From contig DLYY01000056.1 of the NCBI GenBank assembly GCA_003447535.1, positions 1 through 8,602 on the forward strand: a stretch of 8,602 bases of DNA, written 5' to 3'. The position numbers and the translations under genes are program-made. Source of the DNA: Bacteroidota bacterium. Lineage in GTDB: Bacteria; Bacteroidota; Bacteroidia; Chitinophagales; UBA8649. The first letter of the stretch is position 1. The number at the start of each line of letters is the position of its first letter. Of this stretch, positions 1 to 6,654 are shown in pieces. The notes beneath the pieces were generated by a model. That model was not told where the DNA came from and made no database searches. It was given only the letters and a program-made list of their open reading frames with translations.

Positions 1-980
1 ACTGGGGGAGGGAGCTCACCACCAATACTATCGGCCTCGCAGTCATAGTATCTATTACACATGACTGCTTTTAAGAATCTTGCGGAACGCTCAAAAGGTT
101 CGCTATCATATAGGTACGATACATGAGAATTGGAATTGTAACTTTCAAGACAATGTGTAAGGCCCAAGGTGTCTAATCTTCGGTCCATGACTTCGCTACC
201 GCTGACAATTAACCCGGTAGGTATACCGAAAACATTGACCTCACGACGGTTATATGGAACGACATTATCGCCTACATCATGAAATGAAATCATAGGAACT
301 TCATTGCCATCAATCCATTCATTTAAACCCACGGCTCCGCTGTAGTTAACCACTCCATGAACTTTTTCAGAATATCCATCATTTCCACTCAAGCCGGAAA
401 ATCCACCAAGACTGTTCCACGTTTGTGGAGTGAAGTAATCAAATATGCTGTCTCCTTCAAATAAATAGGCGGCATGAATAGCGGAAACGGCTCCAGCTGA
501 AACTCCGGCTACAAAAATTCGGCTGGTGTCAATGCGATAAGGATTTCCCTCTTGAGCCGACTTATAGAGCCATCGAACAGCTCCTCTTGTATCATGAGCG
601 CCACGTAGCACGGCTAATGCTGTGGATATAGAAGAGGGTATAAAAAATCCAATGCGGTAATCGTATGCAATGGCAACATAGCCTAGTGCAGCATAGTCTT
701 CACAGAGAAACCCGACTTGCCCTCTGCTACCGCCTACAAAACTGCCGCCAAACCCCCACAATATAACTGGACGAAGAGCGGATGTATCGTTCCTTGGTTC
801 ATAGATATCTAATAGTAAATCTTGACTTTGTCCATTGACTCCCGTGTTGTTTCCAAAGAGAATGCCTGGCGTTTCATCTACGGTAAACTCAGGTATTAGG
901 TATTGGTCACCGTCGCAATCTTGCGCTTGAAGGAAGCAAGGAAGGAAAACGAATAAAAAAAGAGAAATGTAGCGATTCAT
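1..980 (-). CDS. Secreted carboxylesterase-like alpha/beta-hydrolase, 3' end cut by window edge
   Basis: The reading frame opens at ATG 980-978 and runs without a stop to the left edge, giving 326 visible residues. Residues 1-20 (MNRYISLFLF...LQAQ) look like a Sec signal peptide, so the product is exported. The fold is an alpha/beta-hydrolase of the carboxylesterase/BD-FAE type. A glycine-rich oxyanion-hole loop WGFGGSFVGG lies at 75-84. The nucleophile elbow GVSAG is at 159-163, with Ser161 as the predicted nucleophile. A likely acid sits in HDVGDNVVP (Asp235 or Asp238), and the catalytic His is probably His286 in SNSHVSY. The usual HGG of the oxyanion loop reads FGG here. Three cysteines near the end (92, 308, 314) could form disulfides. 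The frame continues past the catalytic core into a Pro-rich stretch (GELPPP at 321-326), which could be a linker to a type IX secretion sorting domain; that part is not visible. The substrate is unknown. The gene is divergent from fabG. Confidence 0.88.
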   Translation of the reverse strand, partial: MNRYISLFLFVFLPCFLQAQDCDGDQYLIPEFTVDETPGILFGNNTGVNGQSQDLLLDIYEPRNDTSALRPVILWGFGGSFVGGSRGQVGFLCEDYAALGYVAIAYDYRIGFFIPSSISTALAVLRGAHDTRGAVRWLYKSAQEGNPYRIDTSRIFVAGVSAGAVSAIHAAYLFEGDSIFDYFTPQTWNSLGGFSGLSGNDGYSEKVHGVVNYSGAVGLNEWIDGNEVPMISFHDVGDNVVPYNRREVNVFGIPTGLIVSGSEVMDRRLDTLGLTHCLESYNSNSHVSYLYDSEPFERSARFLKAVMCNRYYDCEADSIGGELPPP

Positions 981-1062
981 GTATGTTAAGTAATTGTAGA
1001 CAAAATAGGGATTTGCCTCCATATTACACGTACTCCACGTAACCATTTATTACTTTTAGGAG
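981..1062. promoter_or_regulatory. Divergent intergenic spacer between esterase and fabG
   Basis: This 82-base gap separates two genes that point away from each other, so it should carry both promoters. I found no good match to the Bacteroidota promoter (TTG, 17-23 bases, TAnnTTTG) on either strand. The closest pieces are TATTTTG on the minus strand and ATTTG on the plus strand, both imperfect. The call rests on gene arrangement only. Confidence 0.3.
1058..1062 (+). promoter_or_regulatory. AGGAG directly abutting the fabG start
   Basis: A perfect AGGAG core touches the ATG at 1063 with no spacer, which is too close for normal Shine-Dalgarno pairing. An in-frame TAG at 1057-1059 blocks any start further upstream, and the Rossmann beta strand begins by residue 6, so ATG 1063 must be the start. 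The motif is therefore probably fortuitous, in line with weak Shine-Dalgarno use in Bacteroidota. Confidence 0.3.
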
Positions 1063-1782
1063 ATGAACAGCCCAACTAAAATCATTTTAATTACTGGTGG
1101 TAGTCGCGGAATCGGCTTAGCCATAGCAGAATTCTTCCTTGACCAAGGGCATACAGTGTATGCAACTTCGAGAGGTCTTGAAGATTTTCAAGCGGTCAAT
1201 CCTAAGATAAAGCCTATTGCTTCTGACGCCTCTGATTATGCATCCTGCGAAGAAACAGTAAAACACATCGTAGCAGAAGAAGGTCGATTGGATGTGCTCG
1301 TGAATAACGCGGGTATAACACGCGATAACCTAATCATGCGCATGAAAGAAGAGGATTGGGATGCAGTAATCAATATTAATCTAAAGTCAGCTTATAATCT
1401 TTGTAAGCACGCGGGATACCAAATGGTGCGACAAAAGTCAGGACGTATTATTAATATTTCTTCAATTGTAGGTAGAATGGGTCAGGCAGGACAAGCGAAT
1501 TATGCAGCCTCTAAAGCAGGTATGATTGGGTTGACAAAATCATTGGCTGCTGAGTTTGCTGCTCGTAACGTTACGGTTAATGCTGTAGCACCTGGATTTA
1601 TTGAGACTAAAATGACGGAAGTTCTTCCAGAAGATGTGCGCCAAAAATATATGGATTCCATTCCTGCTCGTCGCCTAGGACAGCCCGAAGAAGTTGCTTC
1701 ATTGATTAGTTTTTTAGCATCTGACGCTGCTGGATATATCAATGGACAGGTTATTAATGTTTGCGGAGGGTTACACCGTTAA
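1063..1782 (+). CDS. fabG: 3-oxoacyl-ACP reductase FabG-type short-chain dehydrogenase
   Basis: This 239-residue protein is full length for a classical short-chain dehydrogenase. The cofactor-binding TGGSRGIG is at 11-18, and Arg37 after the second strand fits NADPH preference. NNAG is at 81-84. The catalytic tetrad is Asn106, Ser134 (in NISSIVG), Tyr147 and Lys151 (in YAASK). APGFIETKMT at 176-185 and the C-terminal INGQVINVCGG match FabG closely, and GQANYAASKAG is almost the FabG signature. By family, it reduces 3-oxoacyl-ACP to 3-hydroxyacyl-ACP in the cytoplasmic type II fatty acid synthase. No other fab or acyl-carrier gene is in the window, so a related oxidoreductase role (for example acetoacetyl-CoA reductase) cannot be excluded. 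An in-frame TAG just upstream fixes the start. The next gene begins 7 bases after its stop, suggesting co-transcription. Confidence 0.93.
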   Translation: MNSPTKIILITGGSRGIGLAIAEFFLDQGHTVYATSRGLEDFQAVNPKIKPIASDASDYASCEETVKHIVAEEGRLDVLVNNAGITRDNLIMRMKEEDWDAVININLKSAYNLCKHAGYQMVRQKSGRIINISSIVGRMGQAGQANYAASKAGMIGLTKSLAAEFAARNVTVNAVAPGFIETKMTEVLPEDVRQKYMDSIPARRLGQPEEVASLISFLASDAAGYINGQVINVCGGLHR

Positions 1783-1789
1783 GTCATCG

Positions 1790-3844
1790 ATGGCATTAAC
1801 ACTGGGTCCAGCAATCTTTTTTTCAATTCTTACGGGAGTTGCTTTTGCCTTAGCTCTATATTGGAAGGAGTCTACCTTTGATCAAGAGGATGTTTTGGCT
1901 CGGCGTATTCGCTTGGTAAGTGCCTTTCTTCGTGCATTGTCGACAGGAATCATTGTCTTTTTATTGCTTAGTCCTTGGTTGGAAGAAGAAGAGATTCAAG
2001 AGAATCAGATTACCGTGCAACTGTTGGTTGATGGCTCAGCGTCCGTCGATTTTGTGGATGATTCTTCCACTATCAGTAATCTGATAAATCATCTTAAAGA
2101 ACAATTTGCGGATTCTGTAATACTTGAGACAAGGTATTTTTCAAATGAGGTAAGCGAGGAAAGAAGCAATTTGCGGACTCCTTATGAAACAAACATTATC
2201 CAAAGCTTAGAAGATGTCGAAAGAACTTTTTCTTCTTCTGATGTTATCATTTTAGCAAGTGATGGAATGCACAATGCAGCGGTAAACCCTTATTCTTTGT
2301 TAAGTAAAAATCCAATTTATACGCTAGGCCTGGGTGATATAAGTGGGGTAGAAGACTTTAAAATCGTTGATGTGCGTCATCCTAGAGTGGTAAATGCTGG
2401 CGATGAAGTGGAAGTGCAAGTAGATTGTCAAGCTAATTTGCTTAATGGTGCAGCAATAAGCCTTGGAATATCGCACAATGAAGGTGGTCTTCCTTTAGCT
2501 AAGGCTGATTTCGCCCTTTCACAGGATGTTGTCGATACCATAATAAAGCTCACTATTCGTCCAACACAAAAAGGAATACAGGCCTTCACTGTTGCGGCAA
2601 ACTGCACTATGGATGAATTGACGCAAGCAAATAACGTTGCTTCCTTTTTTATAGAGGTAAAGGATAGTAGACAAAATGTATTGCTATGTGCAGCAGGCCC
2701 TCACCCTGATATCCGTGCCATACATAAGGCATTATCTGAGTATCAGACAATGAATGTGTCGCTGCATTTTATGAAAGATGGTCCACCTAAGTTGACGGGC
2801 CTAGATGGTATTATATGGCATAATTTACCTGATGAGCGTTATGGTAATTTATCCATTAGTAGAGATAGCAGAATTCCACAGTTGTTTATCGTTGGTGCAG
2901 CGACTTCGCCAGAGCAGTATAACGCGTTGGTTGATGGTATTGTACTTCCTACAGGCATTTCTTGGTCAGCTAATCGAAAAGTGGTTTTTCAATCTTCATC
3001 AATACCCTTGATATTTACAAGTGAAATTCTTCAGCGTCTTGTGGAGATGCCATCGATTCGATATCCTAGTGGTGTTGTTCATCAGCTCAACGTGTCTGCC
3101 CAAAACATGCTGACTGAGGGACTTCAAGAGCCCGTGTTATCCAACCTTTCTAAAGGAGGGAAAAAGATCTTTACGCTGATTGGAGAGGGGTGGTGGAAAT
3201 GGCAAATGGCGGAGCGCCAAGCTTATGGCAATGCGGATGCCTTTAATACCTTTTTTCAGCAGGTAACCAATGAGTTAATTCAAGACTTTTCCCAAGAACG
3301 TCTGTTGCTTTCGTGGACACCTATTCGTCCAAAAGGAAAAGAAAAGGTGATCTTTTCACTTGATGCCTTAGAAGAGAATTATACAAGGGTAATACCTCGA
3401 AATATTGAAATAAATCTAACCGATAGCAAGAGTGAATGGGACACAACCTTTGTCGCCAAAAGTAATAATGATGGTATCGTAAGTTCTGATCCTATTGCCC
3501 TTCGTCCGGGAATGTATCTTGTGCAAGCAAGCGCACTAGTTGCGAATAAAAATCTTATGACTAATGCTGGAATCGTTATCGAAGATGATTTGCGTGAATA
3601 CCATGTAACGTCAAGAGATACCGCACTTCTTCAATATATTGCGCAGTCTAATCACGGGGCTTATTATAGTAAAGAGCAGGTCGATAATCTTGTGGCTGAG
3701 GTCATGAGTTGGATTGGTACGAAGAAGAAAAATCAAGTGATTCGTTCTGTAAAACCAAGGGTCAATGAAATATTTTGGTTATGCCTCGCCTTAGTATTTT
3801 TTGGAGCGGAGTGGGTTCTCCGAAAATATGCGGGCTCCTTTTAG
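1790..3844 (+). CDS. Membrane-anchored VWA-domain protein with amidotransferase-like region
   Basis: The product has 684 residues from ATG 1790. Two N-terminal membrane helices (about 5-23 and 44-62) are followed by a VWA domain at about 75-185. Its metal-ion site is complete: DGSAS at 81-85, Thr134 and Asp158 in ASDG. A beta-rich, Ig-like section (about 195-290) follows. From about 295 to 500 comes a region resembling the inactive class I glutamine-amidotransferase fold of BatA-like proteins; I see no convincing Cys-His-Glu triad. GEGWWKWQM at 465-473 resembles the G-x-W-x-W element of such proteins. A last helix at about 660-677 precedes a short charged tail, so the bulk should face the periplasm. 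The exact function is unknown; a scaffolding or envelope role is inference. In-frame ATGs at 1742 and 1757 would overlap fabG by 41 and 26 bases. I prefer 1790, which puts the first helix right at the N-terminus. Confidence 0.85.
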   Translation: MALTLGPAIFFSILTGVAFALALYWKESTFDQEDVLARRIRLVSAFLRALSTGIIVFLLLSPWLEEEEIQENQITVQLLVDGSASVDFVDDSSTISNLINHLKEQFADSVILETRYFSNEVSEERSNLRTPYETNIIQSLEDVERTFSSSDVIILASDGMHNAAVNPYSLLSKNPIYTLGLGDISGVEDFKIVDVRHPRVVNAGDEVEVQVDCQANLLNGAAISLGISHNEGGLPLAKADFALSQDVVDTIIKLTIRPTQKGIQAFTVAANCTMDELTQANNVASFFIEVKDSRQNVLLCAAGPHPDIRAIHKALSEYQTMNVSLHFMKDGPPKLTGLDGIIWHNLPDERYGNLSISRDSRIPQLFIVGAATSPEQYNALVDGIVLPTGISWSANRKVVFQSSSIPLIFTSEILQRLVEMPSIRYPSGVVHQLNVSAQNMLTEGLQEPVLSNLSKGGKKIFTLIGEGWWKWQMAERQAYGNADAFNTFFQQVTNELIQDFSQERLLLSWTPIRPKGKEKVIFSLDALEENYTRVIPRNIEINLTDSKSEWDTTFVAKSNNDGIVSSDPIALRPGMYLVQASALVANKNLMTNAGIVIEDDLREYHVTSRDTALLQYIAQSNHGAYYSKEQVDNLVAEVMSWIGTKKKNQVIRSVKPRVNEIFWLCLALVFFGAEWVLRKYAGSF

Positions 3845-3863
3845 AGCATATAAAGTCTATTGA

Positions 3864-4526
3864 CTAGACATAGGCCTTGTAGATAGCATAGTAATGGCTA
3901 TAGGCTCCACCGATAACAAAAAAATGCCACGCTAAATGATTATAGGGAATTTGGTTTAGAAAGTATACAAGTAAACCAACTATATACGCTCCTCCTCCTA
4001 TATAAACCCAATGCTGAATATCGACTGGAACGGATGATAGAAACTCAGGAAAGATAAAAAAGATTAAGCCTGCCATAAAGAGATAAAACAACCCGCTCAG
4101 GATATCCCACTTACCAGCAAAAAATATCTTAAACACGGATCCAGCGACAGTAATCACCCAAAGAATAATCATAAGAATTTGCCCAGAATCCGTATTGATA
4201 TACCGATAAAGTAGAGCTGTATATGTCCCTGCTATCATTGCGTAAATGGCTATATGATCTAGAATCATGAGTTTCTTCCCATGAATCGTAAACTTGAATC
4301 CATGAAAGAGCGTCGAGGATAGCAACATGAGCAAAAGACAGCTTACATAGAGTCCTATAACTATTGATCTGTTAAAGCCCTCCCATTGAACTGCGGAAAA
4401 GAAAAAGGGCAAGCTAATCAAGACGGCAAGAAATGCTAATCCATGCGACCAGGCATTGGCAGATTCCGATTCAATAAATTCAGGAGTAGGTTCAACAGGT
4501 TGCTGCCAGGGCCAGATTTTCGACAT
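3864..4526 (-). CDS. Hemolysin III / PAQR-family seven-helix membrane protein
   Basis: This 220-residue integral membrane protein has about seven hydrophobic segments and the three PAQR/Hly-III signature motifs. E-x2-N-x3-H is at 21-28 (in ESANAWSH). S-x3-H is at 71-75 (SSTLFH) with Asp90 following in LDH. H-x3-H is at 197-201 (HLAWH). By comparison with adiponectin receptors, His75, His197 and His201 would bind a zinc ion in the membrane. Bacterial members (YqfA/TrhA, Bacillus Hly-III) are linked to membrane lipid homeostasis or haemolysis; a hydrolase activity such as ceramidase is known for eukaryotic relatives only. Its ATG directly follows the stop of the upstream 105-residue gene (TAA-ATG), so it is the third gene of the marC operon. 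It converges on the VWA gene with a 19-base gap. The family assignment is firm, the biochemical role is not. Confidence 0.92.
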   Translation of the reverse strand: MSKIWPWQQPVEPTPEFIESESANAWSHGLAFLAVLISLPFFFSAVQWEGFNRSIVIGLYVSCLLLMLLSSTLFHGFKFTIHGKKLMILDHIAIYAMIAGTYTALLYRYINTDSGQILMIILWVITVAGSVFKIFFAGKWDILSGLFYLFMAGLIFFIFPEFLSSVPVDIQHWVYIGGGAYIVGLLVYFLNQIPYNHLAWHFFVIGGAYSHYYAIYKAYV

Positions 4527-4844
4527 TTAATTAGAGTTTATCATTGATAAAAGGCTTTTTACATTCTTTTTGTTCTTGCCAAAGTCCACAAACTGAGTAA
4601 AGAGGATACAGCGGCTCTCTATTACATAACTCGTCATGTCGAATTGAATTTTACATAATTCTCCCAGGGTCATACTGCCACTGGCAGGTATTTGTGCAAT
4701 GATTTGATGACGATCCTCGTCTTCCTTTAATAGTTTCCAACCCTTTGTTTCGAGCGCGTTCTTCATCGCTTTAGAAAAGGCTCCGTATGCTTTGAAACTA
4801 TGGTTACATCGAGTGCTATATTTTGCGGGAAAACCTATTGCCAT
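4527..4844 (-). CDS. Small protein of unknown function in the marC operon
   Basis: This predicted protein of 105 residues has no signal peptide and no membrane segment. I do not recognise a named family with certainty. Visible features are a helical N-terminal part with aromatic residues and lysines (FKAYGAFSKAMKNALETKGW, ending at Trp36) and an IIAQIPAS strand with GE at 61-62. The C-terminal VDFGKNKKN at 86-94 is followed by a short helix. The order AL-x3-GW, I-x-A-x-x-P-x-S, G-E, then (D/W)-x-GKN-x-x-N resembles a small domain I associate with Bacteroidota membrane or lipid-binding proteins. That resemblance is from memory and unverified. Its ATG lies inside the marC end (10-base overlap), and its stop abuts the hemolysin III start. 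Both junctions suggest translational coupling and support it as a real gene. No Shine-Dalgarno is evident. Confidence 0.72.
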   Translation of the reverse strand: MAIGFPAKYSTRCNHSFKAYGAFSKAMKNALETKGWKLLKEDEDRHQIIAQIPASGSMTLGELCKIQFDMTSYVIESRCILFTQFVDFGKNKKNVKSLLSMINSN

Positions 4845-5437
4845 AACATAATGAGATTGCCGAGGTTCGTTGTGAAAATCTTTACGGAGATTGCGAGAAG
4901 GATAACTCCAAAAATTCTTCGTAGCACAGAGAGTCCAGCTTCTTTGATTTTTCCTTCAATGAAAGGAATCAATTTTAGTACGAGAAAGACAATCAATAGA
5001 TTAAGCCCAATAGCTAAGGCTAATATCTGATTAGAAAATTCCGCTTTCAAAGAAAGAATTGCTGTGATAGTTCCGGCACCGGCTATAAGTGGGAAAGCAA
5101 TGGGTACAATTGCTGAAGACATGATGTGCTTTTCTTCTTTAAACAGGCGATGGCCAAGAATCATCTCAAGCCCAATGATAAAAATCACAATGGAGCCTGC
5201 AATGGCAAAGGAGGGAATATCAATACCCAATAGCGTGAGTAGTTTATCTCCTGTAAAAAGAAAGAGAAACATCAAAAGGCCAGAATACAGGGTTACTTGA
5301 ATAGAATGTATGTGACCCTGAGTTTTTTTGATATCGATTAACAGAGGAATTGAGCCCACAATATCAATTACGGCAAAAAGCGTAAGACTTGCAGTCAGGA
5401 GTGCATAAATATCCATAACGTTTGTAATTGTCCACAA
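4835..5437 (-). CDS. marC: MarC-family integral membrane protein
   Basis: The protein has 200 residues with about six hydrophobic helices and clear MarC family motifs: VIDIVGSIPL at 23-32, AGSIVIFIIGLEMILG at 80-95 and PIAFPLIAGAGTITAI at 112-127. MarC/UPF0056 proteins are inner-membrane proteins whose transported substrate is unsettled; the old link to multiple antibiotic resistance was not upheld. Two starts are possible. TTG at 5437-5435 is preceded 5 bases upstream by AGAAGGTG, a 7-of-8 match to AGGAGGTG. ATG at 5416-5414 would give MDIYALL and 193 residues, with no Shine-Dalgarno. The TTG form leaves about 14 residues before the first helix core, closer to what I recall for Bacteroidota MarC, so I use it with reservation. 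It is the first gene of a three-gene operon and is divergent from hmgA. Confidence 0.92.
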   Translation of the reverse strand: MWTITNVMDIYALLTASLTLFAVIDIVGSIPLLIDIKKTQGHIHSIQVTLYSGLLMFLFLFTGDKLLTLLGIDIPSFAIAGSIVIFIIGLEMILGHRLFKEEKHIMSSAIVPIAFPLIAGAGTITAILSLKAEFSNQILALAIGLNLLIVFLVLKLIPFIEGKIKEAGLSVLRRIFGVILLAISVKIFTTNLGNLIMLWQ

Positions 5438-5499
5438 AACTACACCTTCTATAATCTCCTGAGCCTATTCAATTTCTTAAATTTATATAAAGCAATTGT
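5438..5499. promoter_or_regulatory. AT-rich divergent spacer between marC and hmgA
   Basis: The spacer is 62 bases if marC starts at TTG 5437, or 83 if at ATG 5416. The half nearest hmgA is very AT-rich (TTAAATTTATATAA around 5477-5490). The two operons diverge, so promoters should lie here or in the marC 5' end. TAAATTTA on the minus strand resembles the Bacteroidota -7 element TAnnTTTG at 7 of 8 positions, but the nearest upstream TTG is only 7 bases away, so no full promoter can be called. No clear operator palindrome is visible. Confidence 0.3.
5443..5450 (-). promoter_or_regulatory. Shine-Dalgarno-like site before the marC TTG start
   Basis: On the minus strand this reads AGAAGGTG, differing at one base from AGGAGGTG. 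It ends 5 bases before TTG 5437, a workable spacing, and 26 bases before the alternative ATG 5416, which is too far. It is the main sequence argument for the TTG start. Bacteroidota often initiate without such sites, so it is only suggestive. Confidence 0.4.
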
Positions 5500-6654
5500 A
5501 TGCCGCATTATTATCAACTTGGGGATATTCCATCAAAACGTCACACTCAGTTTAGAAACAAAGAGGGTGTCTTGTATTCAGAAGAACTTGTTTCTACCGA
5601 AGGATTTGACAATATCTATTCCTTGGTATATCACTGCCACCCACCTACTTTGATAAAGGAAATTGGGCAAAGACGGGATGTGCGCCCTGAAATTGCAGTC
5701 GATGAACATATTGCACACCGAAAATTCTTTGGTTTTAACCTTGCTTTTGGCCCGAATTATATTGCAGACAGAATACCCTTGATGGTCAACAATGATGTTC
5801 AACTTAGCATGGCGGCTCCAACGGAATCTATGGTTGACCAATACTTCAAAAACGCTACAGCAGATGAAGTGATTTTTATCCATCATGGCGAAGGAGTCAT
5901 GCACTCCATTTATGGCGAACTCCCCTTTAAGCCCGGTGATTATTTAGTTATTCCGCGAGGCACGATTTATCAAATGCGATGGACAACAGATAAAAACAAA
6001 TGCTTAATAATAGAATCTTCAGGACCTGTTGTAACCCCAAAACGATATAGAAATCAATTTGGTCAGCATCTCGAGCATTCTCCATTTTGTGAACGGGACT
6101 TCCGAAAACCTGAACAGCTTGTTACCCATGATGAAAAAGGAGAATTTTTAATTTCGATCAAGAAAAATGGATTTATCTATGATGTAGTTTATGCATCACA
6201 TCCTTTTGATGCCATTGGTTGGGATGGTTACCTCTATCCCTATGCATTTAGTATTCATGATTTTGAACCAATAACAGGTCGTGTTCATCAACCCCCTCCA
6301 GTTCATCAGACATTCAGCGGTCGAAATTTTGTGATTTGTTCCTTTGTGCCGAGGTTGTACGATTATCATCCAGATGGTATTCCGGCGCCATATAATCATA
6401 GCAATGTAGACTCTGATGAAGTACTATATTATGTGGAGCCGAAATTTATGAGCCGAAATGACGTTGTAGAAGGTATGTTAACGTTGCATCCATTAGGAAT
6501 TCCACATGGCCCTCATCATGGGGCGGTTGAAAATAGTATTGGTAAAGAAGGAACAGAAGAATTAGCGGTAATGGTCGATACCTTTCATCCCCTAAAGCTT
6601 ACAAAACAGGCCTTATCCATTGAAGATGAGGGATACCACAAAAGTTGGGTGTGA
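5500..6654 (+). CDS. hmgA: Homogentisate 1,2-dioxygenase
   Basis: This 384-residue protein opens the aromatic ring of homogentisate to give maleylacetoacetate, the ring-cleavage step of tyrosine and phenylalanine breakdown. It is a cytoplasmic, non-haem Fe(II) enzyme with a bicupin fold. The opening (YYQLGDIPSKRHTQF) and the C-terminal cupin from about 265 on are typical of the family. The predicted metal ligands are His300 and Glu307 in HSNVDSDE, and His336 in GIPHGPHHG. In the human enzyme the His-Glu spacing is H-x5-E; here x5 falls on Asp306 and x6 on Glu307, as I recall for the non-proteobacterial subfamily. The end (ELAVMVDTFHPLKLTKQAL) is also typical. At 384 residues it is shorter than the about 440 of human and Pseudomonas enzymes. 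ATG 5500 has no Shine-Dalgarno. The following VWA gene overlaps its stop, and hpd lies downstream, which supports the pathway call. Confidence 0.95.
   Translation: MPHYYQLGDIPSKRHTQFRNKEGVLYSEELVSTEGFDNIYSLVYHCHPPTLIKEIGQRRDVRPEIAVDEHIAHRKFFGFNLAFGPNYIADRIPLMVNNDVQLSMAAPTESMVDQYFKNATADEVIFIHHGEGVMHSIYGELPFKPGDYLVIPRGTIYQMRWTTDKNKCLIIESSGPVVTPKRYRNQFGQHLEHSPFCERDFRKPEQLVTHDEKGEFLISIKKNGFIYDVVYASHPFDAIGWDGYLYPYAFSIHDFEPITGRVHQPPPVHQTFSGRNFVICSFVPRLYDYHPDGIPAPYNHSNVDSDEVLYYVEPKFMSRNDVVEGMLTLHPLGIPHGPHHGAVENSIGKEGTEELAVMVDTFHPLKLTKQALSIEDEGYHKSWV

Noticed and set aside
1500..1742. Minus-strand open frame of 80 residues inside fabG.
   Set aside because: It lies wholly opposite a well-conserved gene and shows no recognisable protein features; a shadow frame.
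1742..1789. Longer start for the large VWA protein at ATG 1742 or 1757.
   Set aside because: It would overlap fabG by up to 41 bases and put polar residues before the first membrane helix. ATG 1790 follows the fabG stop by 7 bases. Not fully excluded.
3855..3869. Short palindrome GTCTA-TTGAC-TAGAC between the convergent VWA and hemolysin III genes.
   Set aside because: The stem is only 5 bp, has no T run, and extends into the hemolysin III stop codon; too weak to call a terminator.
4800..5300. Plus-strand open frames opposite marC (76 and 78 residues).
   Set aside because: They are antisense to clear MarC motifs and show no family features.
5578..6399. Minus-strand open frames opposite hmgA (108 and 67 residues).
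   Set aside because: They are antisense to conserved homogentisate dioxygenase sequence, with no sign of independent coding.
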